Below, piece after piece: positions 1 to 8,379 of a stretch of 64,000 nucleotides of DNA. This DNA comes from Indolivaga alginatilytica (GTDB taxonomy: Bacteria; Bacteroidota; Bacteroidia; Bacteroidales; Dysgonomonadaceae): the NCBI RefSeq assembly GCF_003201355.1, contig NZ_QICL01000008.1:100593-164592 (forward strand), written 5' to 3'. How positions within the stretch are numbered: the stretch's first letter is position 1; every line of letters begins with the position of its first letter. Both the position numbers and the translations under genes were made by a program. A model generated the notes under the pieces. The model was not told where the DNA came from. It was given only the letters and a program-made list of their open reading frames with translations, and did no database searches.

Positions 1-402
1 TCACAAATTACAGTGATTCCCGAGGGGGATGATAAGCACGATTTTGTGGGTTGGGCTTCTGTCGGATTAAATAAAAAATACAGTGCAGGAGGTACTTACT
101 TATCTAAGTTAGTGAGTTTATTGAAGCCTGATAAGAAATATCGTTTAGATGCCCGTTTGATGGGCGGTCGTCGTGCCATAATTATGTCTAATGAGTATGA
201 TAAAGTATTCCCGATGGATATTCTTCCGGAGCAACTGATAAAGGCTACAATAACATACAATGTAGATAAGATGGAACAACTTGGTATATATGAAGTTGCT
301 CCCGAAGATTTTGCATTGTGCGAATTTGTTGATACTTCAAAACTCGAAATCCAGAAGGAGATTAGAGAAGGACTTCTCAAATTGAAGAAAGAAATGGAAT
401 GA
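1..402 (+). CDS. nqrA: NqrA, Na+-translocating NADH:quinone reductase subunit A (C-terminal part)
   Basis: The frame is open from base 1, so this is the 3' end of a gene that begins outside the window (about 133 residues remain). NqrA is the peripheral, cytoplasmic subunit of the Na+-pumping NADH:quinone oxidoreductase and is linked to quinone binding. The tail is highly typical of the family: the GGRRAIIMSNEYDKVFPMDI stretch, then YEVAPEDFALCEFVDTSKLE. The rest of the operon follows on the same strand, but nqrB starts only 340 bases downstream, which is unusually far. GTG at base 13 is an internal valine, not a start. Confidence 0.96.
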   Translation, partial: SQITVIPEGDDKHDFVGWASVGLNKKYSAGGTYLSKLVSLLKPDKKYRLDARLMGGRRAIIMSNEYDKVFPMDILPEQLIKATITYNVDKMEQLGIYEVAPEDFALCEFVDTSKLEIQKEIREGLLKLKKEME

Positions 403-422
403 AGTTTTTATGTTTCATATTA

Positions 423-619
423 AGAGTCTATTTAAATTTTACCGAACTATTTTTATTATGGAATGCTGTCATTGTTCTTTGCTACTTTTTTAAGCTCTTT
501 TGAGCCTCTTTTTCACTTATTCCTCTTGATTCAGCCCGCTGAATCTGCTAGTAATAAGTGAAAAATAGATCTCAAAATAAGTCTTGAAAAAAGAAAGCAA
601 TAAAATTTAAACAGACTCT
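423..619. repeat. Long inverted repeat, MITE-like hairpin element between nqrA and nqrB
   Basis: The outer arms, 423-441 and 601-619, are reverse complements at 18 of 19 positions. Inside, 509-521 and 553-565 match perfectly over 13 bases, and 528-535 with 538-545 form a perfect 8-base tip with a 2-base loop. The intervening parts also pair imperfectly, with extra sequence on the left arm. No protein is encoded. Terminal inverted repeats on a short non-coding body resemble a miniature transposable element, but no target duplication or related transposase was identified here. Confidence 0.75.
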
Positions 620-624
620 AAGTA

Positions 625-711
625 ATTCGAACTATTTAATGCGATGATTTATCAGCACAACTATCTCCGGTTATTATGTTTGCCAAAGGAATAAAAAGGT
701 CTGCGACCTTA
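625..711 (+). repeat. Long-form AAGGTCT palindrome element, copy upstream of nqrB
   Basis: This copy ends in the palindrome AAGGTCTGCGACCTT at 696-710. Its interior (TATTTAATGCGATGATTTAT, then AACTATCTCCGGTTATTATG and CCAAAGGAATAAAAAGG) aligns without gaps to the copies at 16272-16381 and, reversed, 50564-50693. It ends 32 bases before the TTG start of nqrB, so it is probably transcribed as part of the nqr message. Confidence 0.8.
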
Positions 712-742
712 GTTGAAAGTTTTATAAAAAATAGATATAACA

Positions 743-1978
743 TTGAAGTCACTAAGAAATCAACTGGATAATAGAATAAAACCTCATTTCGAAAAAGGTG
801 GTAAGTTCGAAAAATTGCATTCATTATATGATGCAGTAGATACATTTTTGTATGTACCGAATACTACCTCTAAAAGTGGAGTGCATATACATGATGCCTC
901 TGATACGAAGCGAACCATGTCATTGGTTATTCTGGCTTTAATTCCTGCGTTATTGTTCGGAATGTATAATGTCGGTTACCAACATTATCAGGCAATAGGC
1001 GAAGTTCCTGTTTTCTGGAACTGTTTTCTGTTCGGTTTATTGGCAATTCTACCTAAAATAGTTGTGTCATATGTGGTAGGATTGGGTATTGAGATTATTA
1101 TAGCACAGATTAAAGGACACGAAGTACAGGAGGGGTTTCTGGTGTCGGGTATGTTGATTCCTATGATCGTACCTGTTGATCTTCCTCTATGGATGCTTGC
1201 CGTTGCTACAGCTTTTGCCGTTGTATTTGCTAAAGAAGTTTTTGGAGGAACAGGTTATAATATATTTAATGTAGCCTTGGTAGCAAGGGCATTTTTGTTT
1301 TTTGCATACCCATCTAAAATGACAGGAGAACATGTATTCGTTCGTGCTGAAAATAGCTTTGGAGTGGGAGATGCAAATATGGTGGATGGTATTACACAAA
1401 CGGTAGACGCTTTTTCGGGAGCTACTCCCTTATCACAAATAGAAACTGCCACAGGAAACAGTGTCACATTGGTTGACGTTACGGGGCATGTACTTACTTA
1501 TTGGGATATGTTTTTGGGGCTTATTCCCGGATCGATAGGTGAAACATCCAAATTAGCCATTCTGATAGGCGCAATTATTATGATCTTATTTGGCGTTGCC
1601 AGCTGGAAAACAATGGTGTCAGTTTTTATTGGAGGAATGGCAACAGCTCTTCTTATTAATCAGTTTGCTGTAAATGCGGTGATGCAGATAACTCCTTTGG
1701 AACATATTCTGTTGGGAGGCTTTGCTTTTGGTGCTGTTTTTATGGCTACCGATCCTGTTACGTCTGCTCGCACCGAATCAGGAAAATGGGTCTATGGATT
1801 CCTTATCGGAGTGATAGCTGTTTTGATCCGTGTCTTTAATCCCGGTTATCCGGAAGGGATGATGTTGGCTATACTATTTATGAATGCTTTTGCTCCTCTG
1901 ATCGATTATGTGGTAGTCGGGAAAAATATTAAACGCAGAATGAGGCGGGCAACTCAAAAAAATGATAAAAGTGTATGA
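743..1978 (+). CDS. nqrB: NqrB, Na+-NQR membrane subunit with covalent FMN
   Basis: NqrB is an integral inner-membrane subunit that carries FMN and forms much of the Na+ path. The protein is 411 residues, normal for the family, with many hydrophobic segments. The flavinylation motif SGAT is present in DAFSGATPLS, with Thr228 as the expected FMN acceptor. The start is TTG at 743: a stop codon lies just upstream at 725-727, the next ATG is about 50 residues in, and the N-terminus (RIKPHFEKGGKFEKLH) is typical. The stop overlaps the nqrC start (ATGA). A repeat palindrome lies 32 bases upstream of the start. Confidence 0.95.
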   Translation: MKSLRNQLDNRIKPHFEKGGKFEKLHSLYDAVDTFLYVPNTTSKSGVHIHDASDTKRTMSLVILALIPALLFGMYNVGYQHYQAIGEVPVFWNCFLFGLLAILPKIVVSYVVGLGIEIIIAQIKGHEVQEGFLVSGMLIPMIVPVDLPLWMLAVATAFAVVFAKEVFGGTGYNIFNVALVARAFLFFAYPSKMTGEHVFVRAENSFGVGDANMVDGITQTVDAFSGATPLSQIETATGNSVTLVDVTGHVLTYWDMFLGLIPGSIGETSKLAILIGAIIMILFGVASWKTMVSVFIGGMATALLINQFAVNAVMQITPLEHILLGGFAFGAVFMATDPVTSARTESGKWVYGFLIGVIAVLIRVFNPGYPEGMMLAILFMNAFAPLIDYVVVGKNIKRRMRRATQKNDKSV

Positions 1979-2682
1979 ATAGAGACAGTAATAAATATAC
2001 GATACTATTTGCAAGCGTGATGGTTATTCTTGTAGCTGTTGTTCTTTCGATAGTTCACGTATCATTAAAAGGTATTCAGCAGAAGAATGCCGATGTTGAT
2101 AAAATGTCGCAAATATTACGTTCTATTAATATAAATACAAAAGGAACCGAATCTGAACGAAAGTTCAAAGAACTGATTCCGGATATGTATATGATTGATT
2201 TGGATGGAAATATTATCCCGGATTCTCAGCAAGATGCATTTAATGCCGATTTGAAAGTTGAGATGGACAAGCCTCGAAATGAACGCAGGTATCCTGTATA
2301 TGTGGCAAGCTTAGATGGTAAAATCTTATACATATTGGCTTTAAGAGGTTCAGGATTGTGGGGTGCTATGTGGGGATATATTGCCGTACATGAAGATGGT
2401 AATACAGTGTATGGTGCCGACTTCGATCATGAATCTGAGACTCCCGGATTGGGGGCTGAAGTTGCTCACGACTGGTTTAGTGACGAATTTGTAGGTAAAG
2501 AGCTTTATAAAGGCGGTGTATTTAAATCAATAGCAATTGTAAAACCCGGTAAAAGTGTTTCGGACAGAGATTATGTCGATGGTATATCAGGTGGAACAAT
2601 TACCAGTCATGGTATAGATAATATGCTCTATAATACATTGGAAGGTTATAGTAAGTTTTTGGAAAATTTAAAGAAGAACTAG
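1975..2682 (+). CDS. nqrC: NqrC, Na+-NQR subunit with covalent FMN
   Basis: NqrC is anchored by one N-terminal membrane segment (about residues 9-29) and exposes a flavin domain carrying a second covalently bound FMN. The 235-residue protein has the family's late motif as DGISGGTITS, where Thr208 is the expected acceptor. The usual SGAT alanine is glycine here, which probably still allows flavinylation (inference). Other family signatures include GLWGAMWGYIAV and SETPGLGAEV. The gene overlaps nqrB by 4 bases and is followed after 1 base by nqrD, indicating tight translational coupling. Confidence 0.95.
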   Translation: MNRDSNKYTILFASVMVILVAVVLSIVHVSLKGIQQKNADVDKMSQILRSININTKGTESERKFKELIPDMYMIDLDGNIIPDSQQDAFNADLKVEMDKPRNERRYPVYVASLDGKILYILALRGSGLWGAMWGYIAVHEDGNTVYGADFDHESETPGLGAEVAHDWFSDEFVGKELYKGGVFKSIAIVKPGKSVSDRDYVDGISGGTITSHGIDNMLYNTLEGYSKFLENLKKN

Positions 2683-2683
2683 A

Positions 2684-3316
2684 ATGAGTCAGCTATTATC
2701 AGATAAAACAAGGGCTATATTATTAGGCCCTTTAAATAAGAAAAATCCAATTCTGGTACAGGTATTAGGAGTTTGCTCTACATTGGCTGTGACTACCAAG
2801 CTGGAGGCTTCGATAATGATGGGTGTTTGTGTAACTATTGTGGTTGCTTTTGCTAATTTATTCTTGTCCCTATTACGTAACCTTATTCCCGATAAGATTC
2901 GCATAATAGTGCAAATGGTTATAGCAGCAGCTTTGGTGACATTAGTGAGTGAATTGCTTAAAGCGTATGCATTTGACGTAAATAAACAATTATCGGTATT
3001 TATAAGCCTTATTCTTACCAATTGTATTTTGATGGGGCGTTTAGAAGCTTTTGCTTTAGGTAACGGACCTGTTGCTTCATTTTTAGATGGTATTGGTAAT
3101 GGTTTAGGGTATGCCGTAGTATTGTTTATAGTTGGATTTATCCGGGAATTATTAGGATCGGGAACGTTGCTGGGATTCGAGATTATACCTCAATCATTCT
3201 ATAATATAGGCTATATGGATAATGGGTTTATGATATTACCTCCTATGGCTTTAATAGTTGTTGCTGTATTGATCTGGATACAACGATCTCGCAATAAAGA
3301 TTTACAGGAAGGCTAA
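2684..3316 (+). CDS. nqrD: NqrD, Na+-NQR membrane subunit
   Basis: NqrD is a polytopic inner-membrane subunit of about 210 residues that pairs with NqrE in the Na+-translocating core. The sequence is almost all hydrophobic helices. It carries the family segments NPILVQVLGVCSTLAVT, where the cysteine is a likely ligand of the membrane Fe-S centre shared with NqrE (family knowledge), and ILTNCILMGRLEAFAL. It starts 1 base after the nqrC stop. A palindrome of the interspersed family follows at 3337-3351, before nqrE. Confidence 0.95.
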   Translation: MSQLLSDKTRAILLGPLNKKNPILVQVLGVCSTLAVTTKLEASIMMGVCVTIVVAFANLFLSLLRNLIPDKIRIIVQMVIAAALVTLVSELLKAYAFDVNKQLSVFISLILTNCILMGRLEAFALGNGPVASFLDGIGNGLGYAVVLFIVGFIRELLGSGTLLGFEIIPQSFYNIGYMDNGFMILPPMALIVVAVLIWIQRSRNKDLQEG

Positions 3317-3336
3317 ACTAGATACAGTCTGAATAG

Positions 3337-3351
3337 AAGGTTTGAAACCTT
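3337..3351. repeat. Short palindrome AAGGTTTGAAACCTT between nqrD and nqrE
   Basis: Perfect 7-base arms around one central base. Relative to the core AAGGTCTGAGACCTT, both arms changed together (C to T and G to A), so symmetry was kept. It lies 35 bases upstream of the nqrE start. Confidence 0.8.
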
Positions 3352-3386
3352 AAATATGATTATCAGAAAAAAAGAACTGAACGATT

Positions 3387-4004
3387 ATGCAAGAGGCTAT
3401 TAATATATTTATTCGATCTATTTTTATTGAGAATATGATATTCGCATACTTTTTAGGTATGTGTACATTTCTCGCTATCTCAAAGAATGTAAAAACAGCT
3501 ATAGGACTTGGTATTGCAGTAATATTTCTACTGACAATAACTGTTCCCATTAATTATTTGTTGGAAAATTATTTACTGAAACCGGGTGCTTTGCAATGGT
3601 TGGGTGATAGTTTCAAAGATGTTGACTTGAGTATGTTGACATTACTGGTCTTTATTGCAGTATTGGCATCGGTTACACAAATATTAGCTCTGCTTATCGA
3701 GAAATATAGTCCGTCCTTATACGCAACTTTAGGAATATTTCTACCTCTGTTGGCTGTAAATTGTGCCATATTTGGAGGATCTCTATTTATGCAGCAGAAA
3801 GAATTTCCCAATATCGGTTATGCTACCGTATACGGTTTAGGATCGGGTGTCGGTTGGTTTTTGGCTATCGTAGGCTTAGCTGCTATACGGGAAAGGCTCG
3901 AATATTCGGATATTCCGAAACCTTTGAGGGGTTTAGGAATCACTTTCATTATAACAGCACTGATGGGAATAGCTTTTATGAGTTTCTCGGGTATCAAACT
4001 TTAA
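3387..4004 (+). CDS. nqrE: NqrE, Na+-NQR membrane subunit
   Basis: NqrE is the 205-residue partner of NqrD; the two form an inverted-topology pair in the membrane core. Family stretches include IFIRSIFIENMIFAYFLGMC and LLAVNCAIFGGSLFM, each with a cysteine expected to help ligate the NqrD/E Fe-S centre. It lies 70 bases after nqrD, a gap holding a repeat palindrome, and 33 bases before a small gene that is not a standard nqr member. Confidence 0.95.
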   Translation: MQEAINIFIRSIFIENMIFAYFLGMCTFLAISKNVKTAIGLGIAVIFLLTITVPINYLLENYLLKPGALQWLGDSFKDVDLSMLTLLVFIAVLASVTQILALLIEKYSPSLYATLGIFLPLLAVNCAIFGGSLFMQQKEFPNIGYATVYGLGSGVGWFLAIVGLAAIRERLEYSDIPKPLRGLGITFIITALMGIAFMSFSGIKL

Positions 4005-4037
4005 GTTCTTAGACTTTTACATAATTTACTTAACGAT

Positions 4038-4472
4038 ATGAAACTAATTAAATACAATGACGGGATAGTTTCTTTTAAATTGCCAGCCAATTGGAAAGAA
4101 GAATATTACGATGACGGAAATGCTGCTTTTTACAGAGAAGATTCCGATTCGGGAACATTAAGGTTGAGTGTTCTGTCTACTGAATTAAAAGAGGAGTATA
4201 ACGAAAGTGTAAAACTGTCGTCCGACTCGGGTATGTACGTCGAGGAAGGTTTTCCATTGGAAGAAGATGTTAAACTGACAAATGAAGGGGGCGATGATAT
4301 TCTGGTTTATTCTTGGGAGGTAATAGTCCCAGTAGATTCAAAAGGGCGAAGAATTATTTTGTTCTCATATACCATACCTGCTTTTAAAGAGGGAGATCCG
4401 GAAACTAGTCTGGAGTTAAATTTTATACGAAATACAATTCTTGAAGCTAGTTATTCAAAAGAAGGAAATTGA
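4038..4472 (+). CDS. Unknown 144-residue protein inside the nqr operon
   Basis: I do not recognise a named family with confidence. The protein is acidic and soluble, with no signal peptide or membrane segment. Its opening (DGIVSFKLPANWKEEYYDDG, then GTLRLSVLS) looks like the start of Mog1/PsbP/DcrB-type domains, which is only a fold-level guess. It is cotranscribed with nqr: 33 bases after nqrE and 45 before nqrF. Nqr operons normally run straight from nqrE to nqrF, so this is either an inserted gene or a lineage-specific assembly or accessory factor. Confidence 0.75.
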   Translation: MKLIKYNDGIVSFKLPANWKEEYYDDGNAAFYREDSDSGTLRLSVLSTELKEEYNESVKLSSDSGMYVEEGFPLEEDVKLTNEGGDDILVYSWEVIVPVDSKGRRIILFSYTIPAFKEGDPETSLELNFIRNTILEASYSKEGN

Positions 4473-4481
4473 ATAATAAAT

Positions 4482-4496
4482 GAGGTATCAGACCTT
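4482..4496. repeat. Degenerate palindrome GAGGTATCAGACCTT upstream of nqrF
   Basis: An imperfect copy of the interspersed palindrome, 9 bases after the stop of the unknown gene and 21 bases before the nqrF start. The right half-site matches the core; the left half is degraded. Confidence 0.55.
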
Positions 4497-4517
4497 AAAA
4501 GATAAAAGTGAAAATTT

Positions 4518-5780
4518 ATGATGTTTTTGATGTCTTCAAGTATGTTGACAGTAATCTCTAGTGTAGTTGCATTTTTGATTCTGACTTTACTTTTTGTTAT
4601 TGCCATTCTTTATTCTAAGGCGAAGTTACTTCCTTCGGGAAATGTCAGTGTATTGGTAAACGGAGAGAAAGAGTTTAAGAGTCCAATCGGTACATCAGTA
4701 CTTAGTGCTTTGCAATCGCAGCAAATTTATTTGTCTTCGGCTTGCGGAGGTGGAGGTACATGTGGTGAATGCCGATGTAGAGTGATAGAGGGTGGAGGAG
4801 AAATACTCCCTACCGAGGTGGGCTTTTTTTCTCGGAAACAGCAAAAAGAGCATTGGCGATTAGGTTGCCAAACAAAGATAAAAGCTGATATGCAAGTTGA
4901 AATACCTGCTGAAGTTTTCGGAGTGAAAGAGTGGGAGTGTGAGGTAGTATCTAATAATAATGTAGCCTCTTTCATCAAAGAATTTGTAGTAAGATTGCCT
5001 GAAGGCGAACATCTTGATTTTAAACCGGGTTCATATATTCAAATTAATATACCTAAGTATAAGTTTAGTTTTACTGAATTTATTATTGAAGATCGCTTTA
5101 AATCTGAATGGGATAAATTTAAGATGTGGGATTTGGGAATAGTCAATACCGAAGAGACCATGCGGGCTTATTCGATGGCTAACTATCCGGCAGAAGGTGA
5201 TATTGTAATGCTTAATATTCGTATAGCCACTCCGCCTTTCGATCGGTCTATAGGTGGCTGGAAACAAGGAATAAAACCGGGTATAGGATCTTCCTATATT
5301 TTCGGACTTAAACCGGGTGATAAAGTGAGTGTATCGGGGCCTTATGGCGATTTTCATATTCTGGATACTAAAAACGAGATGCTGTATATAGGTGGAGGTG
5401 CGGGTATGGCACCACTTCGTTCGCAGTTGCTACATTTATTTAATACACTCAAAACTACTGATAGGCAAATATCGTATTGGTATGGTGCCCGTTCAAAGAA
5501 TGAGATTTTCTATGAAGAAGATTTCCGTCAAATAGAAAAAGAATACCCAAACTTTACTTTCAATATAGCTCTTTCCGAACCTTTACCTGAAGATAACTGG
5601 ACAGGCTACATAGGATTTATACATCAGGTAATATACGATAACTATCTGAAAGACCATGATGCTCCGGAGGATATCGAATACTACATGTGTGGACCGGGAC
5701 CAATGGCTAATTCGGTCAAGAAGATGTTAGACGATTTGGGTGTTCCTCCTGAGATGTTGTTGTTTGATGACTTCGGTTGA
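4518..5780 (+). CDS. nqrF: NqrF, NADH dehydrogenase subunit of Na+-NQR
   Basis: NqrF is where NADH enters: electrons pass to FAD, then to a [2Fe-2S] cluster. The 420-residue order is typical: an N-terminal membrane anchor (about 10-35), a ferredoxin domain with C-x5-C-x2-C (about residues 76-85) and a fourth cysteine near 117 in RLGCQTK, an FAD domain with RAYSMANYP, and an NADH-binding domain with GGGAGMAPLRSQ and the C-terminal CGPGPM. A terminator hairpin follows, so this is the last gene of the operon. Confidence 0.97.
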   Translation: MMFLMSSSMLTVISSVVAFLILTLLFVIAILYSKAKLLPSGNVSVLVNGEKEFKSPIGTSVLSALQSQQIYLSSACGGGGTCGECRCRVIEGGGEILPTEVGFFSRKQQKEHWRLGCQTKIKADMQVEIPAEVFGVKEWECEVVSNNNVASFIKEFVVRLPEGEHLDFKPGSYIQINIPKYKFSFTEFIIEDRFKSEWDKFKMWDLGIVNTEETMRAYSMANYPAEGDIVMLNIRIATPPFDRSIGGWKQGIKPGIGSSYIFGLKPGDKVSVSGPYGDFHILDTKNEMLYIGGGAGMAPLRSQLLHLFNTLKTTDRQISYWYGARSKNEIFYEEDFRQIEKEYPNFTFNIALSEPLPEDNWTGYIGFIHQVIYDNYLKDHDAPEDIEYYMCGPGPMANSVKKMLDDLGVPPEMLLFDDFG

Positions 5781-5806
5781 AAAATATATATATATTCTAT
5801 TTTATC

Positions 5807-5850
5807 AAAAAGATCGCAGATGTCATTATGATATCTGTGATCTTTTTGTT
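5807..5850 (+). terminator. Terminator after nqrF
   Basis: Arms 5807-5821 and 5833-5847 (AAAAAGATCGCAGAT and ATCTGTGATCTTTTT) pair over 15 bases with one G-U pair and end in a T run. It lies 26 bases after the nqrF stop. Confidence 0.8.
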
Positions 5851-5920
5851 TACAAACATGTTTAATAGCATGTTTACTAATATTTGTATCATAATGATAT
5901 TTTTAGTCCGAAATATTGCT

Positions 5921-5928
5921 TAAATTTG
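5921..5928 (+). promoter_or_regulatory. -7 promoter box for the small secreted protein gene
   Basis: TAAATTTG matches the Bacteroidetes -7 consensus TAnnTTTG, 47 bases before the ATG at 5976. No clear -33 element. Confidence 0.5.
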
Positions 5929-5975
5929 AATTATGATAATGAAATAAACAATTAATCATTAAAAAAAATATCATT

Positions 5976-6383
5976 ATGAAAGTAAATGTTTTTACTTCAG
6001 TTGTTGTTGCTCTGCTTTTGTTTGCAACTAATTCTAGCGTGGTAAAGGCAGATTCGGATGCAGTATTGTATCATAATGTTGAAAAAACAGAAAATGTAGT
6101 TTCAACTACTTATTTTAAAGGAGATGTCAAGAACAATAATCTTGTACCTTTCAAAAAGAAAGTAAACACATTAAATGAACAAGGGGCATTCGTGTCTAAG
6201 ATTACTTATATATGGAATGAATCGAGTAAGAATTGGACTCCTTCCAATATGATGGTTTACACATACGATGGTACTAAGGTAATGAGTGTAGCTCGTTATG
6301 CTTGGAACGAAAGTGCTAAAGCATGGGGTAATCCTGAAAAGGCATCTTATAGCTATAATGAAGATGGAACTTCAGTACAATAA
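5976..6383 (+). CDS. Small secreted protein, DUF3836-like
   Basis: The 135-residue product has a cleavable-type signal peptide (about residues 1-25, ending near VVKADSD). The mature part has repeated aromatic turns of the type YIWNESSKNWTPS and YAWNESAKAWGNP, a pattern I associate with small secreted Bacteroidetes proteins of the DUF3836 type; that assignment is tentative. It has its own promoter box and terminator and is not in an operon. Function is unknown; export to the periplasm or surface is the only supported statement. Confidence 0.75.
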   Translation: MKVNVFTSVVVALLLFATNSSVVKADSDAVLYHNVEKTENVVSTTYFKGDVKNNNLVPFKKKVNTLNEQGAFVSKITYIWNESSKNWTPSNMMVYTYDGTKVMSVARYAWNESAKAWGNPEKASYSYNEDGTSVQ

Positions 6384-6425
6384 GCGATCTTTTCACAAAT
6401 TCCAGATACATAAGTAGTAATGTTG

Positions 6426-6464
6426 AAAGAGTAAATGTCTTTACAGATATTTACTCTTTCTTTT
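6426..6464. terminator. Convergent terminator overlapping the recQ stop codon
   Basis: Arms 6426-6436 (AAAGAGTAAAT) and 6449-6459 (ATTTACTCTTT) are perfectly complementary over 11 bases, with T-rich sequence after the + side. The recQ stop (6451-6453, read on the minus strand) is inside the right arm, so the hairpin partly encodes the last residues of RecQ. Confidence 0.7.
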
Positions 6465-8361
6465 TATTGATCTTAATATAATCATTCTGTATTAAAAAAG
6501 ATTCCTGATCGAGGTGGAAACGAATAACATGGATGATGTCTTCTTCTTTATATTCTGATATTTCGCTTGTCAGATCATCAATAGAATAATCTTTTTCACA
6601 GATGAGTTTTTTTATCTTATCAGAAATATCATTGAATTTATAATTACTGATTCCTGTATCGGATTTTGCGAGACATACGTCACAGTGTCCGCAATCGGAG
6701 CTCTTTTTTTCTCCAAAATATGTTAGTAGCATCCTGCTACGGCATATATCGTTTCTTTCAGCATAATCGGTTATGGCTATAATTCGTTTTTCGAATCTCT
6801 TTCTCCTTACTTCGTAGACACTTTGGGGAATTACAAAATATTTTATGGAAATCCTGGGCTGTTTATAAATTATGAAAGGAGTTTTCTTGAAAGGTATATA
6901 TTCTATTATCCGTTTTTTAGCCAGTATTTTTAGCATGTGGTATACTTCGGTTCTGCTCTTTTGAAGATGGAAGGCTATTGTTGCTTCATTTATAGTAACA
7001 TAGTCTGCGAATATGCCGGTATACAGTCTTAATACTATGCTTATAAGATGCTCGTATTCTTTAGTGAATTCGTATTTATATAGTTCGTCTCTATAAATGG
7101 TGAAAATTATTCTCGACTGGTTGTCTGTATCATCAGTATATTCGATATATCCTGATAATTCGATAATCTTCAGCGCATTGTGTGTGGGTATAAGAGGGTA
7201 CTTGTATGTAGAGCAGAATTTTTGTAAGCTGAAATCATAAGTCGAATTATGTCCGAAACCTTCAGCTATCTGAAAGAAATAGGCTAATGACTCATATACT
7301 GCAATGACGAAGTCACGTTCGGGGAATTCATCGCTAATACGTTTCTTTAATTTAGTACTGTCTGTTTTTGAATATAGGATAACTGCATAGGCCTTTTTTT
7401 CGTCTCTGCCTGCCCGCCCTGCTTCCTGATAATATTCTTCTATTGAATTAGGTAAGTCTGTATGAACCACTACTCGCACATCAGGCTTGTCAATCCCCAT
7501 TCCGAAAGCATTTGTAGATACAATAATTCGACATTCGTTATCTTTCCATGCATTTTGCTTGCGTGTTTTATCATCGCTGCTTAATCCTGCATGATAAAAA
7601 TCGGCTGAAAGCCCGTGCTGTATCAATTCGGTTGCAATTTCCTTTGTCTTTAATCGACTGCGCACATATACTATAGCGCTACCTTGAATCTTTGACAAGA
7701 TCCTGACTAAAGATTCGGTTTTATTATCACTTTCCCGAACGATGTAGGAGAGATTTTTTCTTTCGAAACTTTTTCTGAAGACATTTTTTTCTTTAAATCC
7801 CAGAATGTTTTGAATATCATCTGTCACCTCAAGAGTAGCGGTTGCGGTAAGTGCCAGTACGGGGACATTGGGGAGCTCCTTCCTTATATCGGCGATATTC
7901 ATGTAAGAAGGACGGAAGTCGTACCCCCATTGCGATATACAATGAGATTCGTCAATAGCCAGAAGGCACACATTCATACTTCGAAGCTTAGCCTGAAATA
8001 ATTGTGTACCGAGGCGTTCGGGTGAAATGTAGAGAAATTTGTAATCTCCCAAGATGGCATTATCCAGAGTAATCAATATCTCATTGTGAGACATTCCTGA
8101 GTAAATAGACAATGCTCTTATGCCTTTTTCTTTCAGATTGTCAACCTGATCTTTCATCAGGGCAATAAGGGGGGTGATTACAAGGCAGATACCGTCCATA
8201 GCCAAAGCCGGAACCTGAAAAGTGATAGACTTTCCGCCTCCGGTAGGCATTAGACCTAGAGTGTCTTTCCCTGAAAAGACAGATTTGATAATATCTTCCT
8301 GTAAAGGTCTGAATTCTGAATATCTCCAGTATTCATGAAGTATTTTATGAAAAATATTCAA
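6451..8361 (-). CDS. recQ: RecQ family ATP-dependent DNA helicase
   Basis: A 3'-5' superfamily 2 helicase that unwinds DNA in recombination and repair, typically feeding single strands to RecJ. The helicase core is complete: Walker A GGGKS (41-45), DESH box (137-140), LALTATAT, and the motif VI region YYQEAGRAGRDE. A zinc-binding RQC region with four cysteines follows (the last three in DCGHCDVC). At 636 residues the C-terminus is a short winged-helix-like tail rather than an evident HRDC domain. It starts 18 bases after the metallo-hydrolase gene and forms a unit with recJ. Confidence 0.95.
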   Translation of the reverse strand: MNIFHKILHEYWRYSEFRPLQEDIIKSVFSGKDTLGLMPTGGGKSITFQVPALAMDGICLVITPLIALMKDQVDNLKEKGIRALSIYSGMSHNEILITLDNAILGDYKFLYISPERLGTQLFQAKLRSMNVCLLAIDESHCISQWGYDFRPSYMNIADIRKELPNVPVLALTATATLEVTDDIQNILGFKEKNVFRKSFERKNLSYIVRESDNKTESLVRILSKIQGSAIVYVRSRLKTKEIATELIQHGLSADFYHAGLSSDDKTRKQNAWKDNECRIIVSTNAFGMGIDKPDVRVVVHTDLPNSIEEYYQEAGRAGRDEKKAYAVILYSKTDSTKLKKRISDEFPERDFVIAVYESLAYFFQIAEGFGHNSTYDFSLQKFCSTYKYPLIPTHNALKIIELSGYIEYTDDTDNQSRIIFTIYRDELYKYEFTKEYEHLISIVLRLYTGIFADYVTINEATIAFHLQKSRTEVYHMLKILAKKRIIEYIPFKKTPFIIYKQPRISIKYFVIPQSVYEVRRKRFEKRIIAITDYAERNDICRSRMLLTYFGEKKSSDCGHCDVCLAKSDTGISNYKFNDISDKIKKLICEKDYSIDDLTSEISEYKEEDIIHVIRFHLDQESFLIQNDYIKINKKKE

Positions 8362-8379
8362 TTCTGTTTTCAGAATATT

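Noticed and set aside
5854..5875. AAACATG / CATGTTT inverted repeat upstream of the small secreted protein gene
   Set aside because: 7-base arms in AT-rich DNA are easily found by chance; no supporting context.
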